Source: Roseburia sp. (GTDB lineage: Bacteria; Bacillota_A; Clostridia; Lachnospirales; Lachnospiraceae). Taken from it: 37,984 nt of DNA. Numbering within the stretch: position 1 is the stretch's first letter; each line of letters opens with the position of its first letter. Below, piece after piece: positions 18,085 through 26,442 of this stretch. The notes beneath the pieces were generated by a model. That model was not told the origin of the DNA, made no database searches, and saw only the letters and a list, made by a program, of their open reading frames with translations. The position numbers and the translations under genes were made by a program. The stretch lies in NCBI GenBank assembly GCA_019411365.1, contig DXQT01000002.1, forward strand, positions 1 to 37,984. The letters are read 5' to 3'.

Positions 18085-19398
18085 TTACCTTCCCCTTGCG
18101 ATCAATACCCTTGCCCTGACTACACTCAGATTTTCTGAATCCGTTATCTGCTCTATTTCATTCGCTATCTGTTCTGCCTCATCGTACTTTTCTTCCTGAA
18201 TCAACTCAAACATATGATCAATTTTATCCTTGGTACCAAGATTGATAGAACTTGTTCCCATATATTTTTCCAGTATAGTATTCACATCCCACCCTTTTAA
18301 TGATGGTATTTCATGTGCCTCCACCTTATCTTCATCCTGCATTTCCAGCTTTATTATTTTTACATCATCTCCAGTTTCTCCGAGCACTTTTGAAGAATGT
18401 GTTGTCACAATAAACTGAAGATTCGGAAAAGTATTTAATAATACCGGCAGAATCACTGCCTGCCAGCTTGGGTGAAGATGCAGATCGATCTCATCAATCA
18501 AAACGATTCCTTCCCCTTCTAAAATATTTTCCGCAGATGCATTAGCAATAGACAGCCTTCTTGCAATATCTCCTACCATTGCCATAACATTTTTTTCTCC
18601 ATCGGATAATTGTTTGACACATAGTTCACATCCATTTTTTACAAGAACAAGTTCTGCCTCGTCCTCCGTTACTTTTATCCTGAGATTAGAAAAATTTTGC
18701 CCCAATGCCTTTAATATTGCCGCTCTCGCTGCCTCTGATTGTTTATCAACAAATGTACCGTCTTCAATCTTAACACTATTCTCATATTCCTGGCGACTGC
18801 GAAACCACTCAAAAAACAGTGTAAAATCAGCTTTTCCTTCAAAAATATTATCACGCCATGCATCTAATTTTCCTGCACTTCCGGTATACTTTTTGCGAAC
18901 TGCGGATCTGCTTTCCGTATTGCGGTTCACTCCATAATAAACATATATCGGCAAAGCACTTTCATTTAAACATAAAACGCCTCTTTTCCCTATCCCAGCC
19001 TTATCTTCTTCGTCTTCTTCTTCTGATACAACTTCCCCTATATAATTTTCCCGAATCCTTTGTACTACTAATTCTAAAAGTTCACCTTTATGTTTATTTT
19101 GACTGTCCACACGTTTTCTATAATATGTGTAACTTTCGTTACCATCTGAAATATGTGCTCTTATTTCCGTTTTTGTCTCGCCAGCTTTTACATCTTTTTT
19201 TGTGATTACACAACTTCCAATATGGCTATCCATAGCCGCTTCACTTAAAATCTTAGAAAATAAAATATTGCAGGCTTCTAAAACGGCTGATTTCCCCATG
19301 CCGTTAATTCCATATATAACCGTTGCTCTTTTATCAAATTCTATTTCCATGTCTGATATGCCACGAAAATTAATTATTTTTATTTTATTTAATTTCAT
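18085..19398 (-). CDS. ptuA: AAA ATPase, Septu PtuA-like (OLD/SMC-type)
   Basis: A 437-aa ABC/SMC-type ATPase. It opens like RecF/OLD proteins (KIKIINFRGISDMEIEF), with Walker A GINGMGKS (30-37), signature QLSDGEKN (about 264), Walker B VLIDEIDLHLHPSW (about 299-312) and the His switch IVTTHSSKV. The central helical region (about 150-250) has an acidic patch EEEDEEDKAG. No TOPRIM nuclease domain is visible, as expected when the nuclease is the separate HNH protein. I choose ATG 19398 (GGGG 6 bases upstream); ATG 19410 is also in frame. Either start lies inside the end of the upstream GT2 gene (14 or 26 bases overlap), so this defence gene is tied to glycosyltransferase translation. That arrangement is unusual for a mobile defence cassette. 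Confidence 0.85.
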   Translation of the reverse strand: MKLNKIKIINFRGISDMEIEFDKRATVIYGINGMGKSAVLEACNILFSKILSEAAMDSHIGSCVITKKDVKAGETKTEIRAHISDGNESYTYYRKRVDSQNKHKGELLELVVQRIRENYIGEVVSEEEDEEDKAGIGKRGVLCLNESALPIYVYYGVNRNTESRSAVRKKYTGSAGKLDAWRDNIFEGKADFTLFFEWFRSRQEYENSVKIEDGTFVDKQSEAARAAILKALGQNFSNLRIKVTEDEAELVLVKNGCELCVKQLSDGEKNVMAMVGDIARRLSIANASAENILEGEGIVLIDEIDLHLHPSWQAVILPVLLNTFPNLQFIVTTHSSKVLGETGDDVKIIKLEMQDEDKVEAHEIPSLKGWDVNTILEKYMGTSSINLGTKDKIDHMFELIQEEKYDEAEQIANEIEQITDSENLSVVRARVLIARGR

Positions 19399-20335
19399 AT
19401 CTGTCCCCATCTTTCTGCTTCACGATCAAAAGATCACATACCAGTGTTGCCCCTCTGACTTCTCCCCTGTATCTCCACGCATTCTTCAATACACTCACTA
19501 TTTTCCCTGAAAGAAGTGCTTCCTGTCTGCCTTTCATAGATTTCTGTTTCTGTTTCAGCGCCAGCAGCCCATCTTCCGTCCGCATTACCTGTTCTCTTTC
19601 AAATGCATCCAGTATTGTCCGGTAATCTGAAATTTCTTTTAATTTTCGTTTCTTATTTAACAGTTTGTGTATCCGGTGTTCTTCTCCACCTGTATTATGT
19701 TCATGTCTTCTATGATATGCAAGTACTTCTCCCAGTTGCCAAAAACCGTGCTCTTCTGCCGCCTGCGCACAGATTTTAAAATCATGTGGAATAGAACTCT
19801 TCTCCTTTTTTCTCTGATACCATGCATTGCGGTATGCCAACACCATTCCAGGCCATTCACATTTATAAAACACCTGACGAATGGATACTTCGTGAAAGTT
19901 GCCTCTCTTTTTTCCCTCTGTCGGAGCCATCATAGAATGGATCTCTTTCGCTTCACTATCGATCAGTCCAAAGGTGCATGCCAGTACCTTTACATCTTCA
20001 TGCTCATCCAGCATTTCACACATCCGTTCTATCTTGTGCATGTCCCAGATGTCATCCTGATCTGCCAGAAATACGATATCCCCAGTGCAGCAATCCATCA
20101 CATGATAAAAGTTTTCCGGATATCCAAGATTCTTTTCGTTATGCAAAAAAGACCAGCCTGTAAGTTCTGAATGTTCTGTCAGATATTCATCTACTACCTG
20201 ACAGGTTGTATCTGTCGACCTATCGTCACACAGAATCACTTCATCCGGCTGTCTGGTCTGCAGACGAATGCTTTCTAACTGTTCTTTGATATATTTTTCA
20301 CCATTATAGACACCCATACAGACTGAAATACGCAT
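19385..20335 (-). CDS. GT2 family glycosyltransferase
   Basis: A 316-aa GT-A fold glycosyltransferase: MRISVCMGVYNGEKYIKEQL at the N-terminus, VILCDDRSTDTT (nucleotide-binding Asp), and the metal motif LADQDDIWD (about residues 90-98). The type is similar to rhamnosyl/galactosyl transferases of O-antigen loci. No membrane segments are seen, so it acts on lipid-linked glycan at the inner face. The C-terminal 80 residues are basic and may touch the membrane. GGAG lies 7 bases before the ATG at 20335. Its 3' end overlaps the PtuA-like gene. The donor sugar cannot be told from sequence. Confidence 0.88.
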   Translation of the reverse strand: MRISVCMGVYNGEKYIKEQLESIRLQTRQPDEVILCDDRSTDTTCQVVDEYLTEHSELTGWSFLHNEKNLGYPENFYHVMDCCTGDIVFLADQDDIWDMHKIERMCEMLDEHEDVKVLACTFGLIDSEAKEIHSMMAPTEGKKRGNFHEVSIRQVFYKCEWPGMVLAYRNAWYQRKKEKSSIPHDFKICAQAAEEHGFWQLGEVLAYHRRHEHNTGGEEHRIHKLLNKKRKLKEISDYRTILDAFEREQVMRTEDGLLALKQKQKSMKGRQEALLSGKIVSVLKNAWRYRGEVRGATLVCDLLIVKQKDGDRYEIK

Positions 20336-20357
20336 TGTTTTTCTCCACTTTTCTTTT

Positions 20358-21101
20358 CTACACTATGCCATCTGCAATCCGACGATTTTTTTCTGGCATA
20401 GTATTATCCCAATAACCATGATAACAGTTACCATAATGACAACGGAAAGAATAGTATCTTCCGTTTTTCTTTGCTACCAAATGACTTTCTTTTTCATCCA
20501 CTGGCAGTGCTCTAAGCAACAATTCCTGTGCCTCTGCATCATTCAGATCCATTTCCGTTCCCCACCCTACATTCACTTTGTGTTTAGGATTAAATTCATA
20601 CTTGCGGATTCCCAACCTTTTTTGATGAACTTCCAGATGTTCTATTTTTGACAAATTTGGAATCATAACATCTTTTTCTTTGCCATCCGCCAAAACGAAT
20701 TTACCGCTTAAAAACTTTTCTTCCATATCCGGTTCTATGGGAATACTAAAAACCAGACCTTGATGCATATGTACCCATACACAATTTTTAGATTCTTTTC
20801 CCCTGTATATAAATTTACCCTCCGGCAATTTAATCATATTAAAATTTACCAGAAGTGTTCGCAATAATGCTTTATCTTTTTGTGGTAACAGTTCTATGTT
20901 TTCATTGAAAAGTTGTTCAAAATAATACCCTTCTGCCAATTCCATCCCCCGGAATACATTCGCCGATGCCGACAATTTTACAAAACTTGTTTTATTTCTT
21001 ATCTCCGTCAGCATCTTTAGACATTCTCTTATTGACTTTATTGCCTCATATTTATTTTTGAATTTTCCATCAGGAATCATATCATTCGTAACAATTTCCA
21101 C
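20358..21101 (-). CDS. Unknown 247-aa protein of DUF262/DUF3696 cassette
   Basis: Not recognised with confidence. The N-terminal half is mostly helical (KNKYEAIKSIRECLKMLTEI; KDKALLRTLLVNFNMIKL). The C-terminal third is different: NPKHKVNVGWGTEMDLNDAE (about 171-190), AQELLLRAL, then GRYYSFRCHYGNCYHGYWDN (about 214-233), where C221, H222, C226 and H228 could bind a metal. H111 and H113 add a further pair. From memory, the KHK...MDL...YYSF pattern looks like a small stand-alone or toxin-tail domain, so it could be the effector of the cassette; that is low-confidence inference. GTG 21101 is chosen because AAGGTG lies 8 bases upstream. It is 17 bases after the ATPase gene and 22 bases before the GT2 gene, so it is co-transcribed with both. 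Confidence 0.7.
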   Translation of the reverse strand: MEIVTNDMIPDGKFKNKYEAIKSIRECLKMLTEIRNKTSFVKLSASANVFRGMELAEGYYFEQLFNENIELLPQKDKALLRTLLVNFNMIKLPEGKFIYRGKESKNCVWVHMHQGLVFSIPIEPDMEEKFLSGKFVLADGKEKDVMIPNLSKIEHLEVHQKRLGIRKYEFNPKHKVNVGWGTEMDLNDAEAQELLLRALPVDEKESHLVAKKNGRYYSFRCHYGNCYHGYWDNTMPEKNRRIADGIV

Positions 21102-21118
21102 TTTTTCACCTTATCCTT

Positions 21119-22210
21119 TTAGTATAAATCCATAAGTGCCTTATCCCATTCATCAAAAAATCCATTCGGCCATAAATCAATATTTCCCTCCTGATCAATA
21201 TTAGGCGCATATACATTCACATGATATCCAATTCCAATATTTTCACGTGTAAAGAAATAATTTTTTACCTTTTCCGGACTGTCAATGATCCCCTGTTTTA
21301 TTCCTAAACGAATACCATTTAAAACATGATCACTATGTGTTTCTAGAATTACCTGAACCCCTACAGAAGCTGCACGCAATATAATTTCTCCCATAATTCT
21401 CTGCGCCTTAGGATGTAAATGAGCCTCTGGATTTTCAACAATAACCAAATCCCCTTTTTTCGCTTTTAATAATGCAACAAGAACCGGCAGTACGTATGTG
21501 ATCCCAAAACCGACATTCACAGCCCTGCGATATGCACTCATATGATTTTCTCCTTTTTCCTGATAATGTAAATTAACAGAATCAGCTTCTGCAAGTTTTG
21601 TGATATTAAGTCGAAAACCATCAAATAATTTATTCAGCCATTCATCCACCTGAAACAATAAATAATCCTGCTCTGATCCATCGACACATAAATTTTTTTC
21701 AACATGTATCGTCAGCCCCTTTTTTTCCAGAAAGCTCATAGTGTTTTCTCCACGATTTCCTAATTGATCATCAAATGTAATGGCTGAAAATATATTTTGT
21801 GGAACAATTCGTTCTGCTGAAACATATTCAAATGCAGGTGAAAAAATATTAAACTCAGAGAAATCTCCTTTTTTTTCTATGTTGGTTGTTAAAATATATT
21901 TTTCTGCATCATATTGGGGAAATACGCCAAGATATGCATTATCCTCATTCCATAATTCAATTTTCAATTCATTGTTTTTCGCATCTTCATAGATAATATC
22001 TTTTGCTAATCCCAAATTAATGTAATGACCATATAATTCTAATGACTGCAGATCCTTGTCCCTCTCTATGGACTGACGCAATAGCAGTAATGCCTGTATA
22101 AAAGAGGATTTTCCACAACCATTTGAACCAGCAAGAAGATTTACATTTCCAAGTTCAAATTCAATATCTTCAAAACATTTAAAATTCTTTAATTTAATTT
22201 TTTTAAGCAT
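21119..22210 (-). CDS. AAA ATPase with DUF3696-type C-terminus
   Basis: A 363-aa SMC/OLD-like ATPase: KIKLKNFKCFEDIEFELG, Walker A GSNGCGKSS (28-36), a Q-loop region QALLLLRQSIERD, Walker B VIVENPEAHLHPKAQ, and switch VILETHSDHVLNGIRLGIKQ. The last part, GYHVNVYAPNIDQEGNIDLW plus the ending FFDEWDKALMDLY, is the DUF3696 signature. Such ATPases occur in bacterial defence islands, often next to DUF262 proteins. The ATG at 22210 lies within the end of the DUF262 gene (8-base overlap), so the two are translationally coupled and probably form a complex. Walker B carries Glu-Asn where Asp-Glu is commonest, as in other DUF3696 proteins. Confidence 0.88.
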   Translation of the reverse strand: MLKKIKLKNFKCFEDIEFELGNVNLLAGSNGCGKSSFIQALLLLRQSIERDKDLQSLELYGHYINLGLAKDIIYEDAKNNELKIELWNEDNAYLGVFPQYDAEKYILTTNIEKKGDFSEFNIFSPAFEYVSAERIVPQNIFSAITFDDQLGNRGENTMSFLEKKGLTIHVEKNLCVDGSEQDYLLFQVDEWLNKLFDGFRLNITKLAEADSVNLHYQEKGENHMSAYRRAVNVGFGITYVLPVLVALLKAKKGDLVIVENPEAHLHPKAQRIMGEIILRAASVGVQVILETHSDHVLNGIRLGIKQGIIDSPEKVKNYFFTRENIGIGYHVNVYAPNIDQEGNIDLWPNGFFDEWDKALMDLY

Positions 22211-23444
22211 ACTCCAAAACCTCCCTTACCATCTGTCTGATTGCTTCATTCCGCCTTACAAAAGAACGATATTTACCAGAACTGATATCATTGTTAAATG
22301 TACTTCTTTTCTCTATTTCTGCAATGAACTTTTGGATAAGAATTTCCTTTCGTTCTTCTAATATCAGTCTTTCCTGTTCTGACAATTCTGCAACAGCATT
22401 TGTCCACCCCTCAAACAATGCTGAATTAAATGGTTTTTTTTCTGTTGGTCTGCTATAAGATATCCTGCGAAATGCCAATCTTCCAAAAATATGATAACAA
22501 CATTCCAACGCTTTAAAAAACAATTCTTTATTATCCCGAAAAAAAGGCTCTTCCTGTGAATTCAAAAAATCCATAGTCTCACATAAATATTCGTTCAATG
22601 TATTATTCTTATATGCTCCCTCCCCCAGGCACCTTAAGGCCAAATATCGCAATACCATCTCTCGATCCAACATTCTTTCTGTCAAAACATCACCATCCGT
22701 CGCCGTGGTAAATATTTCATTTTCCGCAAGTTCCTTTAAATATATGGTTGCTTTTCCCTGGTATAGTGCATGTCTGATTTCTTGTGGTTCTAACTTTAAC
22801 CCAGGCGTATTAATCCTTTTGAACAGACTATATTTCACATTCTCTGGTGTATCTGGTAATATCAAATAAAAAGCAATCTGAGCCTCCTCCACTCTTCTTT
22901 GATAAATTCTTGGTAAATCATCAAATGTGCACCCATTATAATCTGCAAGATATTCCATATCAGACAATATCAATGTCTTATCTAGCAAAAACTCCTTTAA
23001 CGTACAAAGGCGCTGTAACCCATCAATAACAAGCCAACTGTTCGCATCCTTTCCGTCAAAATACATCGGAGGCACCGGCAACTGAACCATAAAAGACTCA
23101 ATCAACTGACTCTTAACATCATTTTTCCACAAGCTTCTTTTCCTTTGAAATTCTGTGTCGAGATTAATTTCTTCATATCTTATTTTTTTTACAATTGATT
23201 CCACACTCAATGTTTTTGGCACAATGGCAATTTTGCTTGAATCCAGAAACAATTTATTTTCAGAATCATCCGTATTAAGCCCAATATTCTTTTCTTCTAC
23301 ATATTGAACAGCATCTTCAAAATCTTCTTCTGTCTTTTTATTTAAATCATTGAGTAACTGTTTTACGGTCGACGTTCGTAACATTCCACTCTCATTTCCA
23401 ATAATTATTAACTTGTCTAATTCTTCTTTTACTTTTTTTTCCAT
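22203..23444 (-). CDS. DUF262 (ParB/GmrS-like) protein with sigma-1.1-like N-terminus
   Basis: A 413-aa protein. Residues about 80-260 are a DUF262 domain, the ParB-like nucleotide-binding/nuclease fold found in GmrSD and other restriction systems: FQRKRSLW (99-106), the catalytic-loop variant DGLQR (141-145; DGQQR is commonest), and KRINTPGLKLEPQEIR. The C-terminal region is helical with no HNH domain (DUF1524) visible. The first 60 residues (DKLIIIGNESGMLRTSTVKQ ... VEEKNIGL) read like region 1.1 of primary sigma factors, a small winged-helix domain. That similarity is my reading and unverified. GAGG lies about 8 bases before the ATG at 23444. It is the first gene of the cassette, 11 bases after a GT4 gene. 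Confidence 0.85.
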   Translation of the reverse strand: MEKKVKEELDKLIIIGNESGMLRTSTVKQLLNDLNKKTEEDFEDAVQYVEEKNIGLNTDDSENKLFLDSSKIAIVPKTLSVESIVKKIRYEEINLDTEFQRKRSLWKNDVKSQLIESFMVQLPVPPMYFDGKDANSWLVIDGLQRLCTLKEFLLDKTLILSDMEYLADYNGCTFDDLPRIYQRRVEEAQIAFYLILPDTPENVKYSLFKRINTPGLKLEPQEIRHALYQGKATIYLKELAENEIFTTATDGDVLTERMLDREMVLRYLALRCLGEGAYKNNTLNEYLCETMDFLNSQEEPFFRDNKELFFKALECCYHIFGRLAFRRISYSRPTEKKPFNSALFEGWTNAVAELSEQERLILEERKEILIQKFIAEIEKRSTFNNDISSGKYRSFVRRNEAIRQMVREVLEYA

Positions 23445-23455
23445 TTTCCAATCCT

Positions 23456-24697
23456 CTAAATAAAAACCTCACTTTTTTCACGTAACAGTTCGCGATATAT
23501 TTCTTTGTAAGTTTCCGTCATCTGTTTAATCGAGTTATTCTGTCTGATCTTTTCTGCCAGTTCATCACCGCAAAGCAAACCGCTTTCAGAAGTAAGTGCC
23601 TTACGGACTGCCTCTGTCAATGCCCCCTGATCTGCCGTTTTTACGACAATTCCTTTGTTTTCTGTCAACTGTTCCGGTATCCCGCATGCATCAAATCCCA
23701 CCACCGGTGTTCCGCATGCCATGGACTCTAATGTAACGGTTGCATAGTTTTCTGCCAGAGATGGTATCACAAACACGTCTGCCAGACTATAATATTCCGC
23801 CAAAGCATCCGTATCTTTCGTGTTTGGCACTGTAATTACGTTAGAAATTCCTTCTAATAAAGAATTATTCTTTTCTTCCCAGCCAACTAAAATGAATTTT
23901 GCCTCATTTTCCATCGCTTTTGCAGATCCAATCAGGAATTTTGCGCCTTTTCTCTCATCAGAAAATCCTGCTGCCATGCCAAGTACCAGTTTATCCTGCA
24001 TTGTAAATCCATATTTTTTTCGGCATTCTGCTTTATCTCTTGGATAAAAAGTGTGCTCGGCATCAATTCCATTCCGGATCGTAACACAAGGATATTTTCC
24101 AAAAAACGATTTTTTTGTCTCCTCTGTCAGCCAGTCTGATGGTGTCACGATGATTTTCCTGTCACCTTTTGTAAACCATTCTTTTTTCTTTTTCCACATA
24201 TAGCGGGAAAAATCAAAGAACTGGCTTTTCGGATATCTCTTTTTGTCCGGACAGCTGCCACAGCCATTTTCCCATCTGCGACATGCAAAATAATAGCCAC
24301 AGTTTCCCGTAAATGCGTGACAGTCATGGAACGTCCATACACATGGTATATCGTGTTTATTCAGATAGTTCCATAATATTTGGAAATTCATGTAATAGCC
24401 ATGAAGTGTATGGATATGCACAATATCCGGCTGTATTTCATCCATCAATGCAGTCAGTCTTCTTGCAGCCTTTTGATTCCACCAGCCATTCAATCCTGTG
24501 ATCCGGCACAACAATGCAGACAGATATACTTCATAATTTTTATCAATGCGGATGACATTTTTTTCTTCCTCGCCCGTGCCTCTTCCATATACGACATAGG
24601 ACTCTTCGCCATCCTCTAAAAGTTGACGGTGAATACAGGCTACGATACGAGCTGCACCGCCCTGATTATAATGACTGTTGATCTGTAGTATTTTCAT
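23456..24697 (-). CDS. GT4 family glycosyltransferase
   Basis: A 413-aa GT-B fold retaining glycosyltransferase of the WcaC type. The N-terminus MKILQINSHYNQGGAARIV has the glycine loop. A cysteine-rich segment (CHAFTGNCGYYFACRRWENG, about residues 125-145) is typical of this subgroup. The nucleotide-sugar site is AENYATVTLESMACGTPVVG, the E-x7-E motif (about 318-337). It acts on the cytoplasmic face on lipid-linked intermediates; the donor is unknown. AGGAAC lies a few bases before the ATG. The gene follows the GT2 gene by 8 bases and precedes the DUF262 cassette by 11 bases, so the cassette sits inside a run of glycosyltransferases. Confidence 0.9.
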   Translation of the reverse strand: MKILQINSHYNQGGAARIVACIHRQLLEDGEESYVVYGRGTGEEEKNVIRIDKNYEVYLSALLCRITGLNGWWNQKAARRLTALMDEIQPDIVHIHTLHGYYMNFQILWNYLNKHDIPCVWTFHDCHAFTGNCGYYFACRRWENGCGSCPDKKRYPKSQFFDFSRYMWKKKKEWFTKGDRKIIVTPSDWLTEETKKSFFGKYPCVTIRNGIDAEHTFYPRDKAECRKKYGFTMQDKLVLGMAAGFSDERKGAKFLIGSAKAMENEAKFILVGWEEKNNSLLEGISNVITVPNTKDTDALAEYYSLADVFVIPSLAENYATVTLESMACGTPVVGFDACGIPEQLTENKGIVVKTADQGALTEAVRKALTSESGLLCGDELAEKIRQNNSIKQMTETYKEIYRELLREKSEVFI

Positions 24698-24705
24698 ATC
24701 AGTTC

Positions 24706-25443
24706 CTATCCAAGTATAAATTTTGCAGCTTCAATCGCCACACATTCGATCATGTACCACCTGCTATAACCATTGATGCGATAACAATAACGATATCTGT
24801 CTCTGATCCTTTTCACTGCTGCTCCCAGATCTTTATGATTGCTGGCTCCGCCCATATGAAAATTTGCAAGTATCTGATCCACAATGACAATTTTCCGTTT
24901 CTGGCTTTGCATTTGTAAAAAAAAGCCATAATCATCATGAATGCCTTTATTTCGAAATGGATACTTTTTGTACAGTTTCGCTTTGACAAACGTTGTCGGA
25001 TGATTCCAGTCTCTTGATGTCTGAAATCTGCGCAATCGTGCTTTTTTTACAAAAGTACTGCCATCTGCTTTATACATCCTGATATCAGCAAACATCAGAT
25101 CACATCCGGTCTTCTCAAAAGTATGAACTGCAGTCCCAACAGCATTCGGTTCATACCAGTCATCACTGTTTATAATTCCAATCACATCCCCTGTTGCCAG
25201 CCGTATTCCCTTATTCATGGCATCATAAATGCCACCGTCCGGTTCGCTTAAAATATGATATATAATTCCCTTTTGTTCCATAGCATTGCAATATGACTCT
25301 GCCAAAGCTACCGTACCATCGCTGCTTTTTCCATCAATGATCCAGTATTCTATGTCATCATATGTCTGTGCTAAGACAGACTCTATCGTATGTGCAATTG
25401 TTTTTTCGCTGTTGTAAGATACTGTAATGATGCTTACTTTCAT
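24706..25443 (-). CDS. GT2 family glycosyltransferase (WcaA-like)
   Basis: A 245-aa compact GT-A enzyme: MKVSIITVSYNSEKTIAHTI, IDGKSSDGT, a SEPDGGIYDAMNKGI loop and the metal motif IINSDDWYEP (about residues 90-99). The length is normal for this small subgroup, which occurs early in capsule and O-antigen loci. Its ATG at 25443 would overlap by ATGA with an out-of-frame extension of the upstream epimerase gene (see that entry). Confidence 0.9.
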   Translation of the reverse strand: MKVSIITVSYNSEKTIAHTIESVLAQTYDDIEYWIIDGKSSDGTVALAESYCNAMEQKGIIYHILSEPDGGIYDAMNKGIRLATGDVIGIINSDDWYEPNAVGTAVHTFEKTGCDLMFADIRMYKADGSTFVKKARLRRFQTSRDWNHPTTFVKAKLYKKYPFRNKGIHDDYGFFLQMQSQKRKIVIVDQILANFHMGGASNHKDLGAAVKRIRDRYRYCYRINGYSRWYMIECVAIEAAKFILG

Positions 25444-25530
25444 GTTTTTCCTGCCTTTTTATCTGCTTTTCCATACATTTCATTCTCTTCTGTCAACCAT
25501 TCAGATGCTTCTTTCTGCTTTCTGATATCC

Positions 25531-26442
25531 TCAAACACATCTCTCCACACTCTCCTTCAATCCGAACCGCTGATATCCATCAATTTTTTCTCTGCTCAGT
25601 TCCTGGTCGATCACCATAGATCCGAACGCCTTTCCTGCCATACCGCCGATCTTCCCCGGCATTTTTTTTGCCAGCGCCACAAACGGATTCATCCAGTTAC
25701 ACAGATGTACGTTTTTCCCTTTTGCCGTAGCAATCGCTGCTACCATCTGTGCCGTGGTCACGCAGGAAGCATTCTGCGGCAGAAAGACTCCTGACTTCTG
25801 ACTCTCCACAAGAAGGCATAAAAACTCTGCGAGATTCTCCACATAAATCATGCTCCGCTCATTTTTTACATTTGGAAATACCGGTACCTTATCCGCTAAC
25901 TTTACAAGCATCTTAAAATTACCTTTGCTGTTTTTTCCATAAATCATCGGCGGACGGACGATTGCAAGTGCAGTATTGTTTTTTCCATCATCTTCCTTAA
26001 GCTCCTCAAACAGTACCTGTAGTTTCTGCTCAGCCTGCCACTTGCTGTCCCCATAAAAATTTGACGGAGCAGGCTTTGTATCTTTTGTGATATGTATTGC
26101 CCCTCCGCCATTACTGCTGTCTCCGTATACAATTACACTGCTCAGGTAAATATATTGTCCCACGCCATCCTTTACAGCTTTTTGGGCAGCTTCACATGCC
26201 AGATCACAGTTTACGGCATAATATTCCTGTTTTTGTTCTTCTGTCAGGATGCCAATATCCGCATGTGCTTTGCCAGTCACGTTTAAAATACTGTCATATC
26301 CTGACCAGTCATCCTCTTTCCACGCCTCACCACGCAGACTGACTTTATGAACCTCATACTGGTCATTATAATTTTCTCCAATATATTTTTGAAATGAGTT
26401 GCCAATATAACTGTTGGCGCCTAAAATCAATACCTTTTTCAT
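25531..26442 (-). CDS. NAD-dependent sugar epimerase/dehydratase (extended SDR)
   Basis: A 303-aa extended short-chain dehydrogenase/reductase: cofactor loop ILGANSYIGNSFQ (close to GxxGxxG), IYLSSVIVYGD, catalytic NFYGDSKWQAEQ (YxxxK) and VRPPMIYGKNSKGNFKML. It resembles 4-reductase/4-epimerase enzymes that act after CapD/WbpM dehydratases in bacillosamine- or fucosamine-like pathways, which fits CapD upstream; the exact product is unknown. It overlaps the sugar transferase gene by ATGA. The annotated stop is at 25531, but a second frame stays open from about 25545 to a TGA at 25440 that overlaps the next start as ATGA, so the C-terminus may have lost about 33 residues to a frameshift. Confidence 0.85.
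   Translation of the reverse strand: MKKVLILGANSYIGNSFQKYIGENYNDQYEVHKVSLRGEAWKEDDWSGYDSILNVTGKAHADIGILTEEQKQEYYAVNCDLACEAAQKAVKDGVGQYIYLSSVIVYGDSSNGGGAIHITKDTKPAPSNFYGDSKWQAEQKLQVLFEELKEDDGKNNTALAIVRPPMIYGKNSKGNFKMLVKLADKVPVFPNVKNERSMIYVENLAEFLCLLVESQKSGVFLPQNASCVTTAQMVAAIATAKGKNVHLCNWMNPFVALAKKMPGKIGGMAGKAFGSMVIDQELSREKIDGYQRFGLKESVERCV

Noticed and set aside
17434..19398. Retron system (HNH of the retron-associated type with ATPase)
   Set aside because: No reverse transcriptase and no candidate ncRNA locus is found next to the pair; neighbours are glycan genes and the acidic protein.
19667..20170. 167-codon plus-strand frame opposite the GT2 gene
   Set aside because: Shadow of a well-supported GT2 gene with no recognisable motif and no ribosome binding site.
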